A stretch of DNA of 64,000 bases from Teredinibacter turnerae (GTDB lineage: Bacteria > Pseudomonadota > Gammaproteobacteria > Pseudomonadales > Cellvibrionaceae). The position numbers were made by a program, and so were the translations under genes. Location of the stretch: positions 434,001-498,000 of the forward strand of contig NZ_CP149817.1 in NCBI RefSeq assembly GCF_037935975.1, in the 5' to 3' direction. The notes under the pieces are model-generated. The model did no database searches. It was not told the origin of the DNA and saw nothing but the letters and a program-made list of their open reading frames with translations. Shown here in pieces: positions 18,592 to 29,542 of the stretch (its first letter is position 1; each line of letters opens with the position of its first letter).

Positions 18592-21500
18592 ATGTTCGGC
18601 AAGGAAAGTGTGCGTGCGCATAGTGCAAAACCCTCCGTTGTTTTCAAACTTCTCTCTAAATGGATATACATCACGAAAATCGTTAAGCCTGCGTGCAAGT
18701 GTGTGGCTATTGTGGGGCTTACCGCAGCATCCGCGCTTCAACCTGCATTGGCCAATGACGCATTTGATTTTGCGCTGGGTTTCAATGCGTTTATTGGAAA
18801 TGAATTTTCAGCAGTGTCTTCAGATGTGCAAGGCAAGCTAGCGGCTGGAGGTAATATCACCCTTGCTAGTTACGGTGTTTCCAGTGTGTACCGGGCCGAG
18901 CCACAAGAAGATGTATTAATTTCTGGTGGGAATATTCAATATCAAAACGGTCAGATTTTCGCAGGGAGTGTGTTAGCTGCCGGTTCTACTGCGGGAATAG
19001 GCAGTGAAGTGCTATCGGCTATGCCGCAGGGGTCGCACGTATTACCCAATTCCAATTTGCCCTTCAGTTTTTCTGATGAATTTCAGGCGCTTCAAGATTT
19101 CTCGAATCAGCTTTCCGAATTAACGCCAACAGGAACAACCGAATATAAGTGGGGTGGCACACACCTCACTGGCGATTGCGAAAGTGAAACACAGGTATTT
19201 AATATCGATGGCAACAGCCTGCTAAATTCAAACTCGCTGGTACTCAACTGTACGCCAGAAACATCCACTTTATTGTTAAACATTACTGGTGATCACGCTG
19301 GTCTAAAAAATATTGGTCTTGCACACCTGTCAGAACGTGCTACGCGAACGCTGTATAACTTTCCCGAAGCAACAAGCGTCGAATTGGTTTGGGTTGGGGT
19401 TGAAGGTACGGTACTAGCCCCGTTAGCGCATTTTGATAACCCGAGAGGGAGTCTTAACGGTACGATTATTGCCAAATCCTGGGATGGCCCCATGGAATTA
19501 CATCATGTTCCGTTTCACGGTGAATTTCAGGGTATGCAACAACGGGAAAACCAGGCACCGGTATACCACTCTGTACCCATAGTAGAAGCGTTTACCGAAA
19601 CGGACTACCAGTACCAAATAATCGTTGACGACCCGGATCTAGACCCGATAACCATTGCAATGGTTACCTCTCCGGAAGGAATGACGCTAGATCCGGAAAC
19701 TGGGTTGATACTCTGGCGGCCAAGCGTAGAGCAGCCTGGCAACCATCCTGTAGTTATTTCGGCGACAGATGGCGAAGCAACCGTATTACAGGAATTTAGC
19801 ATCGCTGTTAGTTATTCAAATTCTGCGCCTTCTATAGAGCCGCTTAGTGATATATCTATGCCGGAAGGGGATGTCCTGGAGATACCAATCAATGCGACCG
19901 ATCGCGAAGGGGATAGCCTTGAGTATGCAGCCAGTAATTTACCCAACTTCGCAACGCTTGAAAATAACGTGCTCAAATTACAACCCGGCTATGATAATTC
20001 CGGGTATTACGCCGATATACTAATCAGCGTCACTGATGGCGTATTCAGTGCCTTCGAAAGTTTTTCCCTTGAGATTCTCGATGTTAACCGCGCACCCCAG
20101 ATCATCTCGCAACCGATACTCAGTGTATTGGAAGGTTCGTTATACACATACCCAATAGTAATACAAGACCCAGACATAAACGCCGTGCTCAGTTTAGCGC
20201 TTTTGCAGGGGCCAGAAGGTATGAGCTTAGATGGTGACAATAACCAACTGGTTTGGACACCAACTGCGGCTGATATTGGCGATCACGAAATAAAAATTGA
20301 AGTAGCAGACGAGCTTGGTTTAAGCGATGACCAAGCATATACCCTTCAAGTCGTGAATATAAACGACGCGCCGATCCTTTCAGATTTGAGCATTGAGGTA
20401 AATGAAGATGAAGCGCTACAAATTGTTCTTGTAGGTTTGGATGTCGACGGCGACACACTGAGCTACGAGCTGGTAAGTAGCCCCCAAAATGGCACTCTGA
20501 GTGGTGAATTCCCAACTATCAGTTACACACCCCACTTGAATTATTTCGGCGAAGATCATTTTAGTGTTATCTCAAATGATGGTATCGCAAATTCAAATAT
20601 TGCAACTGTCAGTATCACGGTATTGGCGATAAACGATGCACCTACAGTAAGTTCCGATCCAATCTTAAGTGTTGCAGAAAATCAACTTTATCAATATCAA
20701 ATTCTAGGGTCCGATGTCGATGAGGATGTTCTGAGCTATAACGCAATTACTGAGTTACCTTCAGGTGCAAGTTTAAGCAGCGAAGGCCTGTTAAGCTGGA
20801 TTCCGGATTTCAGTCAAGCCGGTGAATATGCCATAAGTATTGAAGTCAGCGATGGGGAGCTTAGCTATATACATAGTTTTGATCTTACTGTTCAAAATGT
20901 CAACCAGGCGCCTTATATCGCCGTTATTCCAGAGCAAACCATCGCAGAAGGGGAAGAGTTAACGATAACCATTGATGCCGTTGATCCGGATGGCGACAGT
21001 CTTACATACAGTGTTGAAGGGCTGCCTCCGTTTGCTGTTCTTAATGGTAACACGATTACGTTCTCGCCAGGGTTTGATGACGCTGGGGAGTATGAAGATA
21101 TTAAAATAACTGTTTCCGATGGAGCTTCATTATCATCCAGGAAATTTGGAATCATCGTAGTTAATGGAAACAATCCTCCGCAAATAGTGTCATCACCTCC
21201 TTTGGTTGTGGTTGCTGGTGACCGATGGGAGTATGAACCGGAAGCTATTGATCCTGATGGTGACGTTCTCAGCTACGAATTTACCTCGGATTTAAATATT
21301 CGGTGGGAAGATGGTTCAATGTCCTGGGAGCCAAGTGCTGATGATATCGGTGAATATGAACTTTCTGTAACCGTTATCGATCCCAGCGGCGCGCAACACA
21401 CGCAGTACTTTACTCTAGCAGTTATCGCAGCGGAGAGAAGGCAATCGCACGAAGGAACAGAATTTTGGGTTCCGTTTACTTCAAATTTCAAAATGGATGA

Positions 21501-24500
21501 TTCTCTCTTTTACATTTATTTGGCTGCAGGAGATAGTAGTGCGATAGCAAATATCGAAATAGCCGCAATGGGTGTATCGGAGCAAATTACTCTAAGTGCA
21601 GGTGAAATAAAAAGCTTTACCGTAGAATCTGAGCAGATTATGGCGGTTGGAGCTGTGCAAAGACATAAAGTATTGGTAGATCAGGCTATCCATATTACTG
21701 CAGATGAAAAGATTTCAGTGTATGCGCTCAACCAGAGAGAGGCGACAACAGATGGATTCTTGGCGTTGCCAAATGCTGTGTTAGGTACTAGCTACATTGT
21801 TGGTCACTACACCACTTTGGCATCTGGTAGCTATTCGGATACACAAGTTGATAGCTATGGGAATGGCAGTGCACGAGCGCCTCAGGTAGGTATCGTTGCT
21901 ACGGAGGATAACACAGAGGTTTTAATTGATGCGGCAATGGATTTGTTCAGCGGAGCAGAAGAAATTCATGGAAAAATACATATTCAAAAAGGTGAACGTT
22001 TTGCACTAAACCTTGATCAGGGAGATGTCTATTACCTCGAAGCAAGGGGCTCAAAAGTAGCCGATCTAACGGGTACGATGGTAAGTTCTGATAAAAAGAT
22101 TGCTGTTTTTGGAACACACTCCTGCGCGAATGTGCCTCAAGATGCAGGTGCATGTGATCACCTAGTGGAGCAGCTCCCGCCTATAGATAGCCTCGGCACA
22201 GAATATTTCACTGCACCTACATATGGAAGAGGAGAAATAGACAGTACTGACAATAATCAAAGTGGCTCACCTAATGGTGGAGATGTCTTCAGGATAATAG
22301 CGCCTTTCGGCAGTACGAGAATCTATATTGATGGTGATTATAAGTATTTGTTGAACGCTCAAGAATTTGTGGAGTTTATTGAATCATCCCCGCAGAGAAT
22401 TATCACATCAAAACCAGTACTACTTATACAGTATGCTGTTGGTGACAGCATGGACAGTAATAACCCCAGCAGAATATTGGAAGCCACTATGGCAGATCCC
22501 TTTATGGTGGTTGTTCCCCCATCAGCACAGTATATGAAACACTATAATGTTAGAACACCCGACAGGGACCTGGTATATAATTTTATAAACGTAGTGATCC
22601 CAACGAATTCAATAGATTCGTTTCAGATGAACGCTGAATTCGTAGAGCCTAGTTTTTTTTCTCCGATTGGCAATTCAGATTTTTCGTATGCTCAGCTGTC
22701 TGTTCAACCCGGCAGTCATGAGCTGATGGCAAATGAGCCATTTGGCATCACGGTATATGGTAATGATTTCTATGAGTCTTACGGCTATTTGGGGGGGATG
22801 GCTTTAAGTGTGCCAGAAACCGTTTCAACTATTTCCATAGTTGGTGATGAAAACTTGAATGTTGGAAATACAGCATGCGTAGCAGCATTAATTACAGATC
22901 ATATGGAATGGCCCGTCAGTGGTGTGCGAATCGAATTTACTGTAAGTGGAAATCACGATCATACGGGCTATGCTTTTTCTGACAGTCGAGGCGTTGCAGA
23001 GTACTGTTATCTTGGAGCAGTAACAGGTGACGATTTTATAAGCGCAGCGGTGAACGGCCTGCAGTCTACAACTAATATTACATGGTCTGCGAGTACGGAA
23101 AACCTTTCCCCGAGAATTACTTCCTATCCCGAACTTCGCTACACGCCCAATGAAACATATGAATATCAAATTGAAACTTTCGATGCAAACGGCGATGAAG
23201 TCACACTGCAATTGGTTAACCCATCTGATGATCCTGAAGCGAGTTTGGTGGGGAATGTTCTTACTTGGCATCCAACTTCTCTCGGAGAAGAAAAAAGATT
23301 TGTATTGAAAGCAACGGATGAACATGGCTTGTCTGAACAGCAATCCTTTGTGTTAACTCCAAGCCACATTTTTAATTCTAAGCCAGTCTTTACTACATTA
23401 GAGCCGGGTGGACTTGCTGTTCAGGGGGTTCCTTATATTTACAATCCGGAGTTTTCGGGTAGCTCTGCTAACCAAACCTACCTTTATCAATATTATATCG
23501 ACACTGTGGATGTAGACGGCGATGGTCGTAGAATTACTTTGGTTGAAGGGCCACCTGAAGCCACAATAAAGCTCCAAACGATAGAGGGTGATCCTCTATG
23601 TATATCAGAATCATGCAATCACATCATAAACTGGGTGCCGGCGAATACGGGAACATACAATTTAACGTTTGGGTTGCGGGATTTTCGTGGCGCGGAAGCA
23701 GAATCTCAGACAATTTCTGTGAAAGTTGATCCTAATTACCCTCCAGTAATTGTATCTCAACCTCCTTCAACTAAAGCAGTGGCAGGTGAGCAGTTTAAAT
23801 ATATTCTGGATGTTGAAAATGATGTACCTTTATGGAACAAGGAAAACCCAGATAATTTACGAGTAGAGTTTGACGTTGCTCCATCTGGAATGAGTGAGCT
23901 TTCTGCGGAGTCTGTTCTAGACAATAAAGCGGCACTAAATATAGCGTGGACGCCCACAGTGGGTGATATTGGAATTCATACTGTCCGGTTTAGAGTTTTA
24001 GATCAGCTAAATGCAAGTGAATATCAAGAGTTTACTTTGGAGGTTATTCCCGAAAACAACTTCCCGATTTTCACTTCTGGGTTGATGCCTAATGCAGAGG
24101 TAAATATTGCCTATGAGCATCAATTAGCAGCTACCGACCCAGATGGTGATTCCATTAAATATATGTTAATTGCGGCTCCGGGCGACATGAGAATGAATGG
24201 CACTGGTTTAATTACCTGGTTGCCAGGGGAGGAGTTTGAGGGTGCTCGGTTTGCAATTTGGTATGCCATCGATGATGGACGTGGCGGGCTAGTATATAAA
24301 CAGGATTATATTAACGTAAATGCATTTACTAACAGAGCTCCACAGTTTTTATCAGGTTACCGGCCCAAAACTGCAAAAGTTGGCGTTGAATACTTTTATC
24401 AAGCTTTGGCTACCGACAGAGAAGGTGATCTTCCTATTAGTTACCGAAAAGGCAGCTACGATCCCGGAGCTATAGACAGTGCTACTGGGGAAATTAGGTG

Positions 24501-27500
24501 GGTTCCAGAATCTTTGGGTAATTATCGATTCTATGTGGCTGCCACCGATAGTTTAGGTAATTTTACCTCCAGTAATAGCATTAGTTGGAATGTAGAGGTT
24601 ATTCCTGAAAACGCTGAATTCGATTTTGATTTTAGCTGGCAGCCTTCAAATGTAGTAGAGATTGGCGAAAGTACCGCTATGCAGTTAGTACCAATTAACG
24701 AAGCAAGTTCTGTGACCGCTACAATTCGTGTGGATGATGAGGAATATGTCATTGATGAGCTGTTACGCGCCGAATTTACGGGTACGAAGGTGGGCGTTAC
24801 CGATATTGAAATAACATTGACCGATGGCTATGAAACCGTGGTGAAGAAAACCAATTTGGTTGTGCCAGATCCTTCGGATATTTCAGATCCATCGGTACAA
24901 ATTGACTTTCCGCAAGATGGTGCCGTCATCACTTCTCCTAGTATGGTCCTCGGAACTGTTCAGGATGAAACCCTGATATCCGTAACATTGCTTTATAAAC
25001 GCGCAGATCAGTCGGATACCGAATATCGCGTTCTTTATCATGGTATTGAAGATCTTGATAACAAAGCTTTAGCAGAATTCGACCCGACATTACTTGTGAA
25101 TGGCAGTTATCATCTGTTGTTACAAGCCGAGGACAGTAATGGCCGTATGAGCGGCCATCGCGTCGCAATTATAGTTGAAGGTGATCAAAAATTAGGTAAC
25201 TTTAGCTTTACCGTTGAAGATTTAAATATTCCAATAGAGGGAATTCCCGTTGTCGTATCTCGCACGTACGATAGTCGAAGGAAGCTAGAGACAATGGGTT
25301 TTGGTTATGGTTGGACCATTGATTATCAGAATGTTCGTATCGAGGAAAGTCGTGAACCAACCACTGGTTGGACTAGATATACGCAAAAAGCAGACTTCCC
25401 AGGCGCTGGTGGTGCGTCATTTGTTGGTGATGCTGTTTGTAGCCAGCCAGTAGGCGAGAAAATCGTAACGATAACGTTACCAAATGGAAAAGTAGAAAAG
25501 TTCGGTGTTTATGCAGAACCTTCAGACAGCGCCGCTCAAAGTATTTCAATTCCCAATTGTTTTCTTTCTGGCGGAAGCCGTTTTCATAATCTTCGCTTTA
25601 GACCTATGGGCGGTACATATTCAACTCTTACTGCTGATGACGTGGATTCACTTTATCTCAGCGAAGTTACCAATGGGTTTTTAGAAAAAGTTGCGGGAGA
25701 TGGGCAACCATTTAATGTTCATCGCTACACCCTCACCACAAAAGCTGGCTATATCTATAAACTCGATCAAAACTTTGGAGTTGAAACCATAGCCGAGCCC
25801 AACGGGCACGCTATCACCTACAGTGATACCGGTATTGTTCACTCCTCAGGTAAGAGTATCAGCTTCGTGCGGGATGGTGACGGTCGTATTACCCAGATTA
25901 CCGACCCGTCCAACAACGTGTATGAATACATCTATGATGCAAACGGCGATTTGGTGGAGTTCCGCAATGCCGAGCAAGTCATGCAAGACATTCCGGGCAC
26001 TGAATACGTGTACAACAACGATCACAGTCTGCTGGATATTTTCGATCCTCTCGGTAGAACGGTAGTCAAAAACCTCTACGATGATACCGGTCGCCTTTAC
26101 GCCCAGAACGACGGCCAAGGAAATATCAAAACCTTTAATCACGATCTGGATTCAAATACCAGCGTTGTTACAGATCGGGACTGGCGTACAACGGTTTATC
26201 AATACGATGATCGCGGTAATGTGCTTTTCGAAACACAATCCATCGGCGATGGCTCTTATACGAGTGATATTGTTACTTCCTATACCTACGACGATAAAGA
26301 TAACCAGTTAACTATGTCTGTTGCTGGTAGCGAGTATGTTTGGACAAGCCACTATGACGAGGATAGTAACCTCAGTTATACGGTTGATGCTGAACAGAAT
26401 CGCGTGGATTATCTAGCGTACAACAGATTTGGGCAAGAAACTCAGATCGAGGATGAGTTGAATCGTATTACCACAATGCATTACGACAGCCAAGGTAACC
26501 TTACAGGTATAGAGATGCCGGGTGTACTCGACCCGGACAGCGGTGAAACCCTCGTATACAATGCAGCTAACGTATATACCAATGGTCGGGTAACAAGCTC
26601 CACAAATTTGCGTGGCCTAACCACTGTCTACACCTACTACCTCTCTGGCCCCGCTGCAGGCCAAAAATGGACAGAATCCAGCCCCGATAGTGGCACAATC
26701 ACCTACACATACGACGCCAACAACAATATAGACCTGGAAACGCGCGAGCGAACCGTTAACGGCGCGGTATTACTTGAAACAGTAGACTACGATTACGATT
26801 CACTGAATAGGTTAACAAAAACAACCTATCCGGATGGTAGCTTTACCGAAACGGTCTACGACCCGGCGGGTAATCTCGATAAAGAACGTGATCGGTTCGG
26901 TGTGTGGACCGACTACACCTACAATGCCTATGGCCGATTAACCGATACTCTTTACGCCGATGGCACCACCGAAGTGCGCAGCTATACTCCGGAAGGGCTG
27001 CTTGAAACGGTAACTGATCGCAGTCGGCACACCACCCGCTACGATTATGACGACGCCGGGCGCCAGTGGAAAATCACCTACCACGACCAAAGTTACACAG
27101 AAACCCGCTATACCCCCCAGGGCTGGGTGCAATTCGAATGGGATGAAAATCGTAACCTCACCGAATACGAATACGACCTTGCCGGTAAACGCAAAGCCGT
27201 GATTCGTCACTACACGGATGCTGCGGGTATTCCACAGCAGCAGCGTCACAGCTTCACCTATTACGATAATGGCGAATTGCACACAGAAACGGATGCCAAC
27301 AATTACACCACCACCTACGTGATTAACGCGTTGGATCAGCGTATCGAAACACAGTTTGAAAACGGCACCAGCACCCAAACCCGTTACGACGCCATGGGGG
27401 CTCGTACCCGCAGCATCGACCAAAATACTCGAGCTACTGATTACCGTTACGATGATCTTGGCCGCTTGGAAGAGATCCAGCCCGATGTCACGATCGAAGA

Positions 27501-29538
27501 CCAGCGAGTCCCCATCACGAGCTACACCTACGACGAAGTGGGCAACAAACTCAGCCAAACCGACGCCAACAACCATTCGACAAGTTGGACATACGACTAC
27601 TTCGGCCGTGTGTTATCACGAACGCTGCCAGAGCAGATGACGGAATACTTTGTCTACGACGATACGGTGCGAACCCGAACGCATACCGATTTCAACGGTC
27701 AGGTGACCGTGACCCAATTTAACAATCTGGGCCAGGTCGAAACAGTGAGCTATGACAACGGAACCAGTGAAAGCTATACCTACTGGCCCAATGGGCAAAT
27801 CCGCCAGGTGACTGATAAAAACGGGGTGACCAACTATGTGTATAACGACCGTGACCGCATAGACCACGAAATACAGTCAGACGGCACACGACTCGATTAC
27901 GACTACGACGATGCAGGTAACCGCACACTTGTTGAAATAACCCGCGATGACACCGTAGTGAGCAGCACCAGCTACACCTATGACGGCCTGAATCGTCTGG
28001 AAACCGTGACCGATACCAACGGAACTACACGTTATACCTACGATGCCGTCGGGAATCTGGACACGGTGACTTACCCCAACGGCATTGTGGAAGAATACGA
28101 CTACAATGACGTGAACCAGGTGACCGTGCTCACGGTGCGTGATGCGAGTCAAAACGTGATTGGTAGTTACACCTACGCGCTCGATTATACCGGTCGCCGC
28201 GAGAGCATCACCGAAGCGGGAGGGCGATTTACCGATTACATCTACGACGACCTGTATCGTCTCACCGATGAAATCATCGAAGATAGTGTCGCCGGCAACC
28301 ACACCGCGAATTACCAATACGACTGGGTGGGTAACCGTACTTACGAAACTATCAATGGTGTTGAGACGCCGTATCTCTACGACAGTAATGACCGCTTGGA
28401 GCAGCAAGGAGGTACGGTTTACGGCTACGACGATAATGGCAATCTAATAACCGAAACCCTGGATGGTGTAACCACCACCTACCACTACGACGAACGCAAC
28501 AAGTTAATCCAGTTAGAAGCGGCCGAAGCGACAACAGAGTACACCTATAATCACAACGGCATTCGAACCAGTAAAACACAGGGCGGAGTCGCCACCCAAT
28601 ACATCGTCGATGCCAACCGCGACTACGCACAGGTGCTGCTCGAAACCGGCGATACCCAAGACGTTTTCTACACCTATGGGCACGACTTAATTAGCCAGCT
28701 AAGAGCGAATACGCCATCCTTCTATATCTACGATGGCCTGGGCAGTACGCGGGCCTTGAGCGACAGTGCTGGCGCAATATCCGACACTTACGATTATGAG
28801 GCATTCGGCGAGCTGCTCAATCAAACGGGCGCTACAGAAAATGACTATTTGTTTACTGGGGAGCAGTTTGATCGTAGTGTTGATCAGTATTACCTAAGGG
28901 CGAGGTATTACGACCAGGGTGTGGGTCGCTTTACGCAAATGGATACTTGGATGGGGCGTGTTCGCGATCCTATCACCTTAAATAAGTATCTATATGCCGA
29001 AGCTGACCCTGCGGGTAAAGTTGATCCCTCTGGCAAGATGAGTATCGGTAGTCAAATGTCTGCCATCAATATTCAAGGTACCTTGAGTACGATTGCTGTT
29101 AGGGGCGCCTCTAAAAAAGCCCTAGATATAGCAAGGCGGGCTAAAGTATTTAACGTTTACAGCTATGCTCAGATGCCGGTCCATTTTTATATGTACGTTG
29201 AAAGAAAAGGTAGCGCAAGTGGGATAAGGTACGATGTTGGTGCTCCAGGAGGCTGGGGAAATCTTGGACAACAGTTATGTAGAGGGAATATATGTGGCAG
29301 GATTCCTGGTTTCGTTCAATCTAGCCGAGCGTCGCGACATAGCCTGAGGGGAGTGCGAGCAAGGGTTGCAAGCTTTAGCCTAGGTCAATATATGTTGTGG
29401 CATGCGACTGTTATGGGAACTGAACAGATGGAATGCTCTATAGATATCACCTATAGTTTAGTGCCAGGGCCTAATTGTCTATCATGGACCATTTCGGCGA
29501 CAGCTAAAGCGGTAGCAATATCGAGACTAAGGCTATAA
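18592..29538 (+). CDS. giant secreted Rhs polymorphic toxin with choice-of-anchor A, cadherin-like and IgGFc-binding-like domains
   Basis: A 3648-residue protein. ATG 18592 has GAGG 9 bp upstream. Layout by residue: long signal peptide (1-54, PALA cleavage site); choice-of-anchor A domain (~60-310, 'FNAFIGNEFSAVSSDVQGKL'); seven cadherin/putative-Ig repeats each opening N-x-A/P-P (~319-948); IgGFc-binding-like domain (~949-1413, 'EGTEFWVPF', 'IAVFGTHSCANVP'); Big-1-like domain (~1414-1500); more Ig-like repeats (~1504-2200); Rhs opening 'FSFTVEDLNIPIEGIPVVVS' (~2202); YD repeats (~2424-3430); Rhs core 'YYLRARYYDQGVGRF' with the DPSG processing motif (~3432-3482); variable tip (3483-3648). No PAAR or VgrG domain, so export is by Sec rather than type VI. 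Residues encoded by 26857-28956 are repeated in the orphan copy. The tip is unrecognised. A candidate immunity gene starts 4 bp after the stop. Confidence 0.9.
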   Translation: MFGKESVRAHSAKPSVVFKLLSKWIYITKIVKPACKCVAIVGLTAASALQPALANDAFDFALGFNAFIGNEFSAVSSDVQGKLAAGGNITLASYGVSSVYRAEPQEDVLISGGNIQYQNGQIFAGSVLAAGSTAGIGSEVLSAMPQGSHVLPNSNLPFSFSDEFQALQDFSNQLSELTPTGTTEYKWGGTHLTGDCESETQVFNIDGNSLLNSNSLVLNCTPETSTLLLNITGDHAGLKNIGLAHLSERATRTLYNFPEATSVELVWVGVEGTVLAPLAHFDNPRGSLNGTIIAKSWDGPMELHHVPFHGEFQGMQQRENQAPVYHSVPIVEAFTETDYQYQIIVDDPDLDPITIAMVTSPEGMTLDPETGLILWRPSVEQPGNHPVVISATDGEATVLQEFSIAVSYSNSAPSIEPLSDISMPEGDVLEIPINATDREGDSLEYAASNLPNFATLENNVLKLQPGYDNSGYYADILISVTDGVFSAFESFSLEILDVNRAPQIISQPILSVLEGSLYTYPIVIQDPDINAVLSLALLQGPEGMSLDGDNNQLVWTPTAADIGDHEIKIEVADELGLSDDQAYTLQVVNINDAPILSDLSIEVNEDEALQIVLVGLDVDGDTLSYELVSSPQNGTLSGEFPTISYTPHLNYFGEDHFSVISNDGIANSNIATVSITVLAINDAPTVSSDPILSVAENQLYQYQILGSDVDEDVLSYNAITELPSGASLSSEGLLSWIPDFSQAGEYAISIEVSDGELSYIHSFDLTVQNVNQAPYIAVIPEQTIAEGEELTITIDAVDPDGDSLTYSVEGLPPFAVLNGNTITFSPGFDDAGEYEDIKITVSDGASLSSRKFGIIVVNGNNPPQIVSSPPLVVVAGDRWEYEPEAIDPDGDVLSYEFTSDLNIRWEDGSMSWEPSADDIGEYELSVTVIDPSGAQHTQYFTLAVIAAERRQSHEGTEFWVPFTSNFKMDDSLFYIYLAAGDSSAIANIEIAAMGVSEQITLSAGEIKSFTVESEQIMAVGAVQRHKVLVDQAIHITADEKISVYALNQREATTDGFLALPNAVLGTSYIVGHYTTLASGSYSDTQVDSYGNGSARAPQVGIVATEDNTEVLIDAAMDLFSGAEEIHGKIHIQKGERFALNLDQGDVYYLEARGSKVADLTGTMVSSDKKIAVFGTHSCANVPQDAGACDHLVEQLPPIDSLGTEYFTAPTYGRGEIDSTDNNQSGSPNGGDVFRIIAPFGSTRIYIDGDYKYLLNAQEFVEFIESSPQRIITSKPVLLIQYAVGDSMDSNNPSRILEATMADPFMVVVPPSAQYMKHYNVRTPDRDLVYNFINVVIPTNSIDSFQMNAEFVEPSFFSPIGNSDFSYAQLSVQPGSHELMANEPFGITVYGNDFYESYGYLGGMALSVPETVSTISIVGDENLNVGNTACVAALITDHMEWPVSGVRIEFTVSGNHDHTGYAFSDSRGVAEYCYLGAVTGDDFISAAVNGLQSTTNITWSASTENLSPRITSYPELRYTPNETYEYQIETFDANGDEVTLQLVNPSDDPEASLVGNVLTWHPTSLGEEKRFVLKATDEHGLSEQQSFVLTPSHIFNSKPVFTTLEPGGLAVQGVPYIYNPEFSGSSANQTYLYQYYIDTVDVDGDGRRITLVEGPPEATIKLQTIEGDPLCISESCNHIINWVPANTGTYNLTFGLRDFRGAEAESQTISVKVDPNYPPVIVSQPPSTKAVAGEQFKYILDVENDVPLWNKENPDNLRVEFDVAPSGMSELSAESVLDNKAALNIAWTPTVGDIGIHTVRFRVLDQLNASEYQEFTLEVIPENNFPIFTSGLMPNAEVNIAYEHQLAATDPDGDSIKYMLIAAPGDMRMNGTGLITWLPGEEFEGARFAIWYAIDDGRGGLVYKQDYINVNAFTNRAPQFLSGYRPKTAKVGVEYFYQALATDREGDLPISYRKGSYDPGAIDSATGEIRWVPESLGNYRFYVAATDSLGNFTSSNSISWNVEVIPENAEFDFDFSWQPSNVVEIGESTAMQLVPINEASSVTATIRVDDEEYVIDELLRAEFTGTKVGVTDIEITLTDGYETVVKKTNLVVPDPSDISDPSVQIDFPQDGAVITSPSMVLGTVQDETLISVTLLYKRADQSDTEYRVLYHGIEDLDNKALAEFDPTLLVNGSYHLLLQAEDSNGRMSGHRVAIIVEGDQKLGNFSFTVEDLNIPIEGIPVVVSRTYDSRRKLETMGFGYGWTIDYQNVRIEESREPTTGWTRYTQKADFPGAGGASFVGDAVCSQPVGEKIVTITLPNGKVEKFGVYAEPSDSAAQSISIPNCFLSGGSRFHNLRFRPMGGTYSTLTADDVDSLYLSEVTNGFLEKVAGDGQPFNVHRYTLTTKAGYIYKLDQNFGVETIAEPNGHAITYSDTGIVHSSGKSISFVRDGDGRITQITDPSNNVYEYIYDANGDLVEFRNAEQVMQDIPGTEYVYNNDHSLLDIFDPLGRTVVKNLYDDTGRLYAQNDGQGNIKTFNHDLDSNTSVVTDRDWRTTVYQYDDRGNVLFETQSIGDGSYTSDIVTSYTYDDKDNQLTMSVAGSEYVWTSHYDEDSNLSYTVDAEQNRVDYLAYNRFGQETQIEDELNRITTMHYDSQGNLTGIEMPGVLDPDSGETLVYNAANVYTNGRVTSSTNLRGLTTVYTYYLSGPAAGQKWTESSPDSGTITYTYDANNNIDLETRERTVNGAVLLETVDYDYDSLNRLTKTTYPDGSFTETVYDPAGNLDKERDRFGVWTDYTYNAYGRLTDTLYADGTTEVRSYTPEGLLETVTDRSRHTTRYDYDDAGRQWKITYHDQSYTETRYTPQGWVQFEWDENRNLTEYEYDLAGKRKAVIRHYTDAAGIPQQQRHSFTYYDNGELHTETDANNYTTTYVINALDQRIETQFENGTSTQTRYDAMGARTRSIDQNTRATDYRYDDLGRLEEIQPDVTIEDQRVPITSYTYDEVGNKLSQTDANNHSTSWTYDYFGRVLSRTLPEQMTEYFVYDDTVRTRTHTDFNGQVTVTQFNNLGQVETVSYDNGTSESYTYWPNGQIRQVTDKNGVTNYVYNDRDRIDHEIQSDGTRLDYDYDDAGNRTLVEITRDDTVVSSTSYTYDGLNRLETVTDTNGTTRYTYDAVGNLDTVTYPNGIVEEYDYNDVNQVTVLTVRDASQNVIGSYTYALDYTGRRESITEAGGRFTDYIYDDLYRLTDEIIEDSVAGNHTANYQYDWVGNRTYETINGVETPYLYDSNDRLEQQGGTVYGYDDNGNLITETLDGVTTTYHYDERNKLIQLEAAEATTEYTYNHNGIRTSKTQGGVATQYIVDANRDYAQVLLETGDTQDVFYTYGHDLISQLRANTPSFYIYDGLGSTRALSDSAGAISDTYDYEAFGELLNQTGATENDYLFTGEQFDRSVDQYYLRARYYDQGVGRFTQMDTWMGRVRDPITLNKYLYAEADPAGKVDPSGKMSIGSQMSAINIQGTLSTIAVRGASKKALDIARRAKVFNVYSYAQMPVHFYMYVERKGSASGIRYDVGAPGGWGNLGQQLCRGNICGRIPGFVQSSRASRHSLRGVRARVASFSLGQYMLWHATVMGTEQMECSIDITYSLVPGPNCLSWTISATAKAVAISRLRL
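26857..28956 (+). repeat. 2100-bp direct repeat, copy 1 (Rhs YD-repeat block)
   Basis: Nearly identical, without any indel, to 36344-38443 (constant offset 9487). Only two mismatches were found, at 26900 and 26966 near the left edge; the amino-acid sequence of the rest is identical and translations in other frames also agree. Identity begins abruptly in the codon for Tyr in 'ETVYDPAGN' and ends at 'DTWMG', immediately before the variable tip. Both copies are in the same reading frame relative to their tips. Confidence 0.95.
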
Positions 29539-29542
29539 AAGT

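Noticed and set aside
19548-24610. Assembly duplication within the cadherin-like repeats
   Set aside because: The repeats are similar only at the protein level, and DNA differs throughout, as expected for old domain duplication.
26938-28630. Long open frames on the opposite strand inside the Rhs repeat block (and their twins at 36425-38117)
   Set aside because: They are shadows created by the repetitive YD codon pattern; no ribosome sites, and they duplicate only because the DNA is duplicated.
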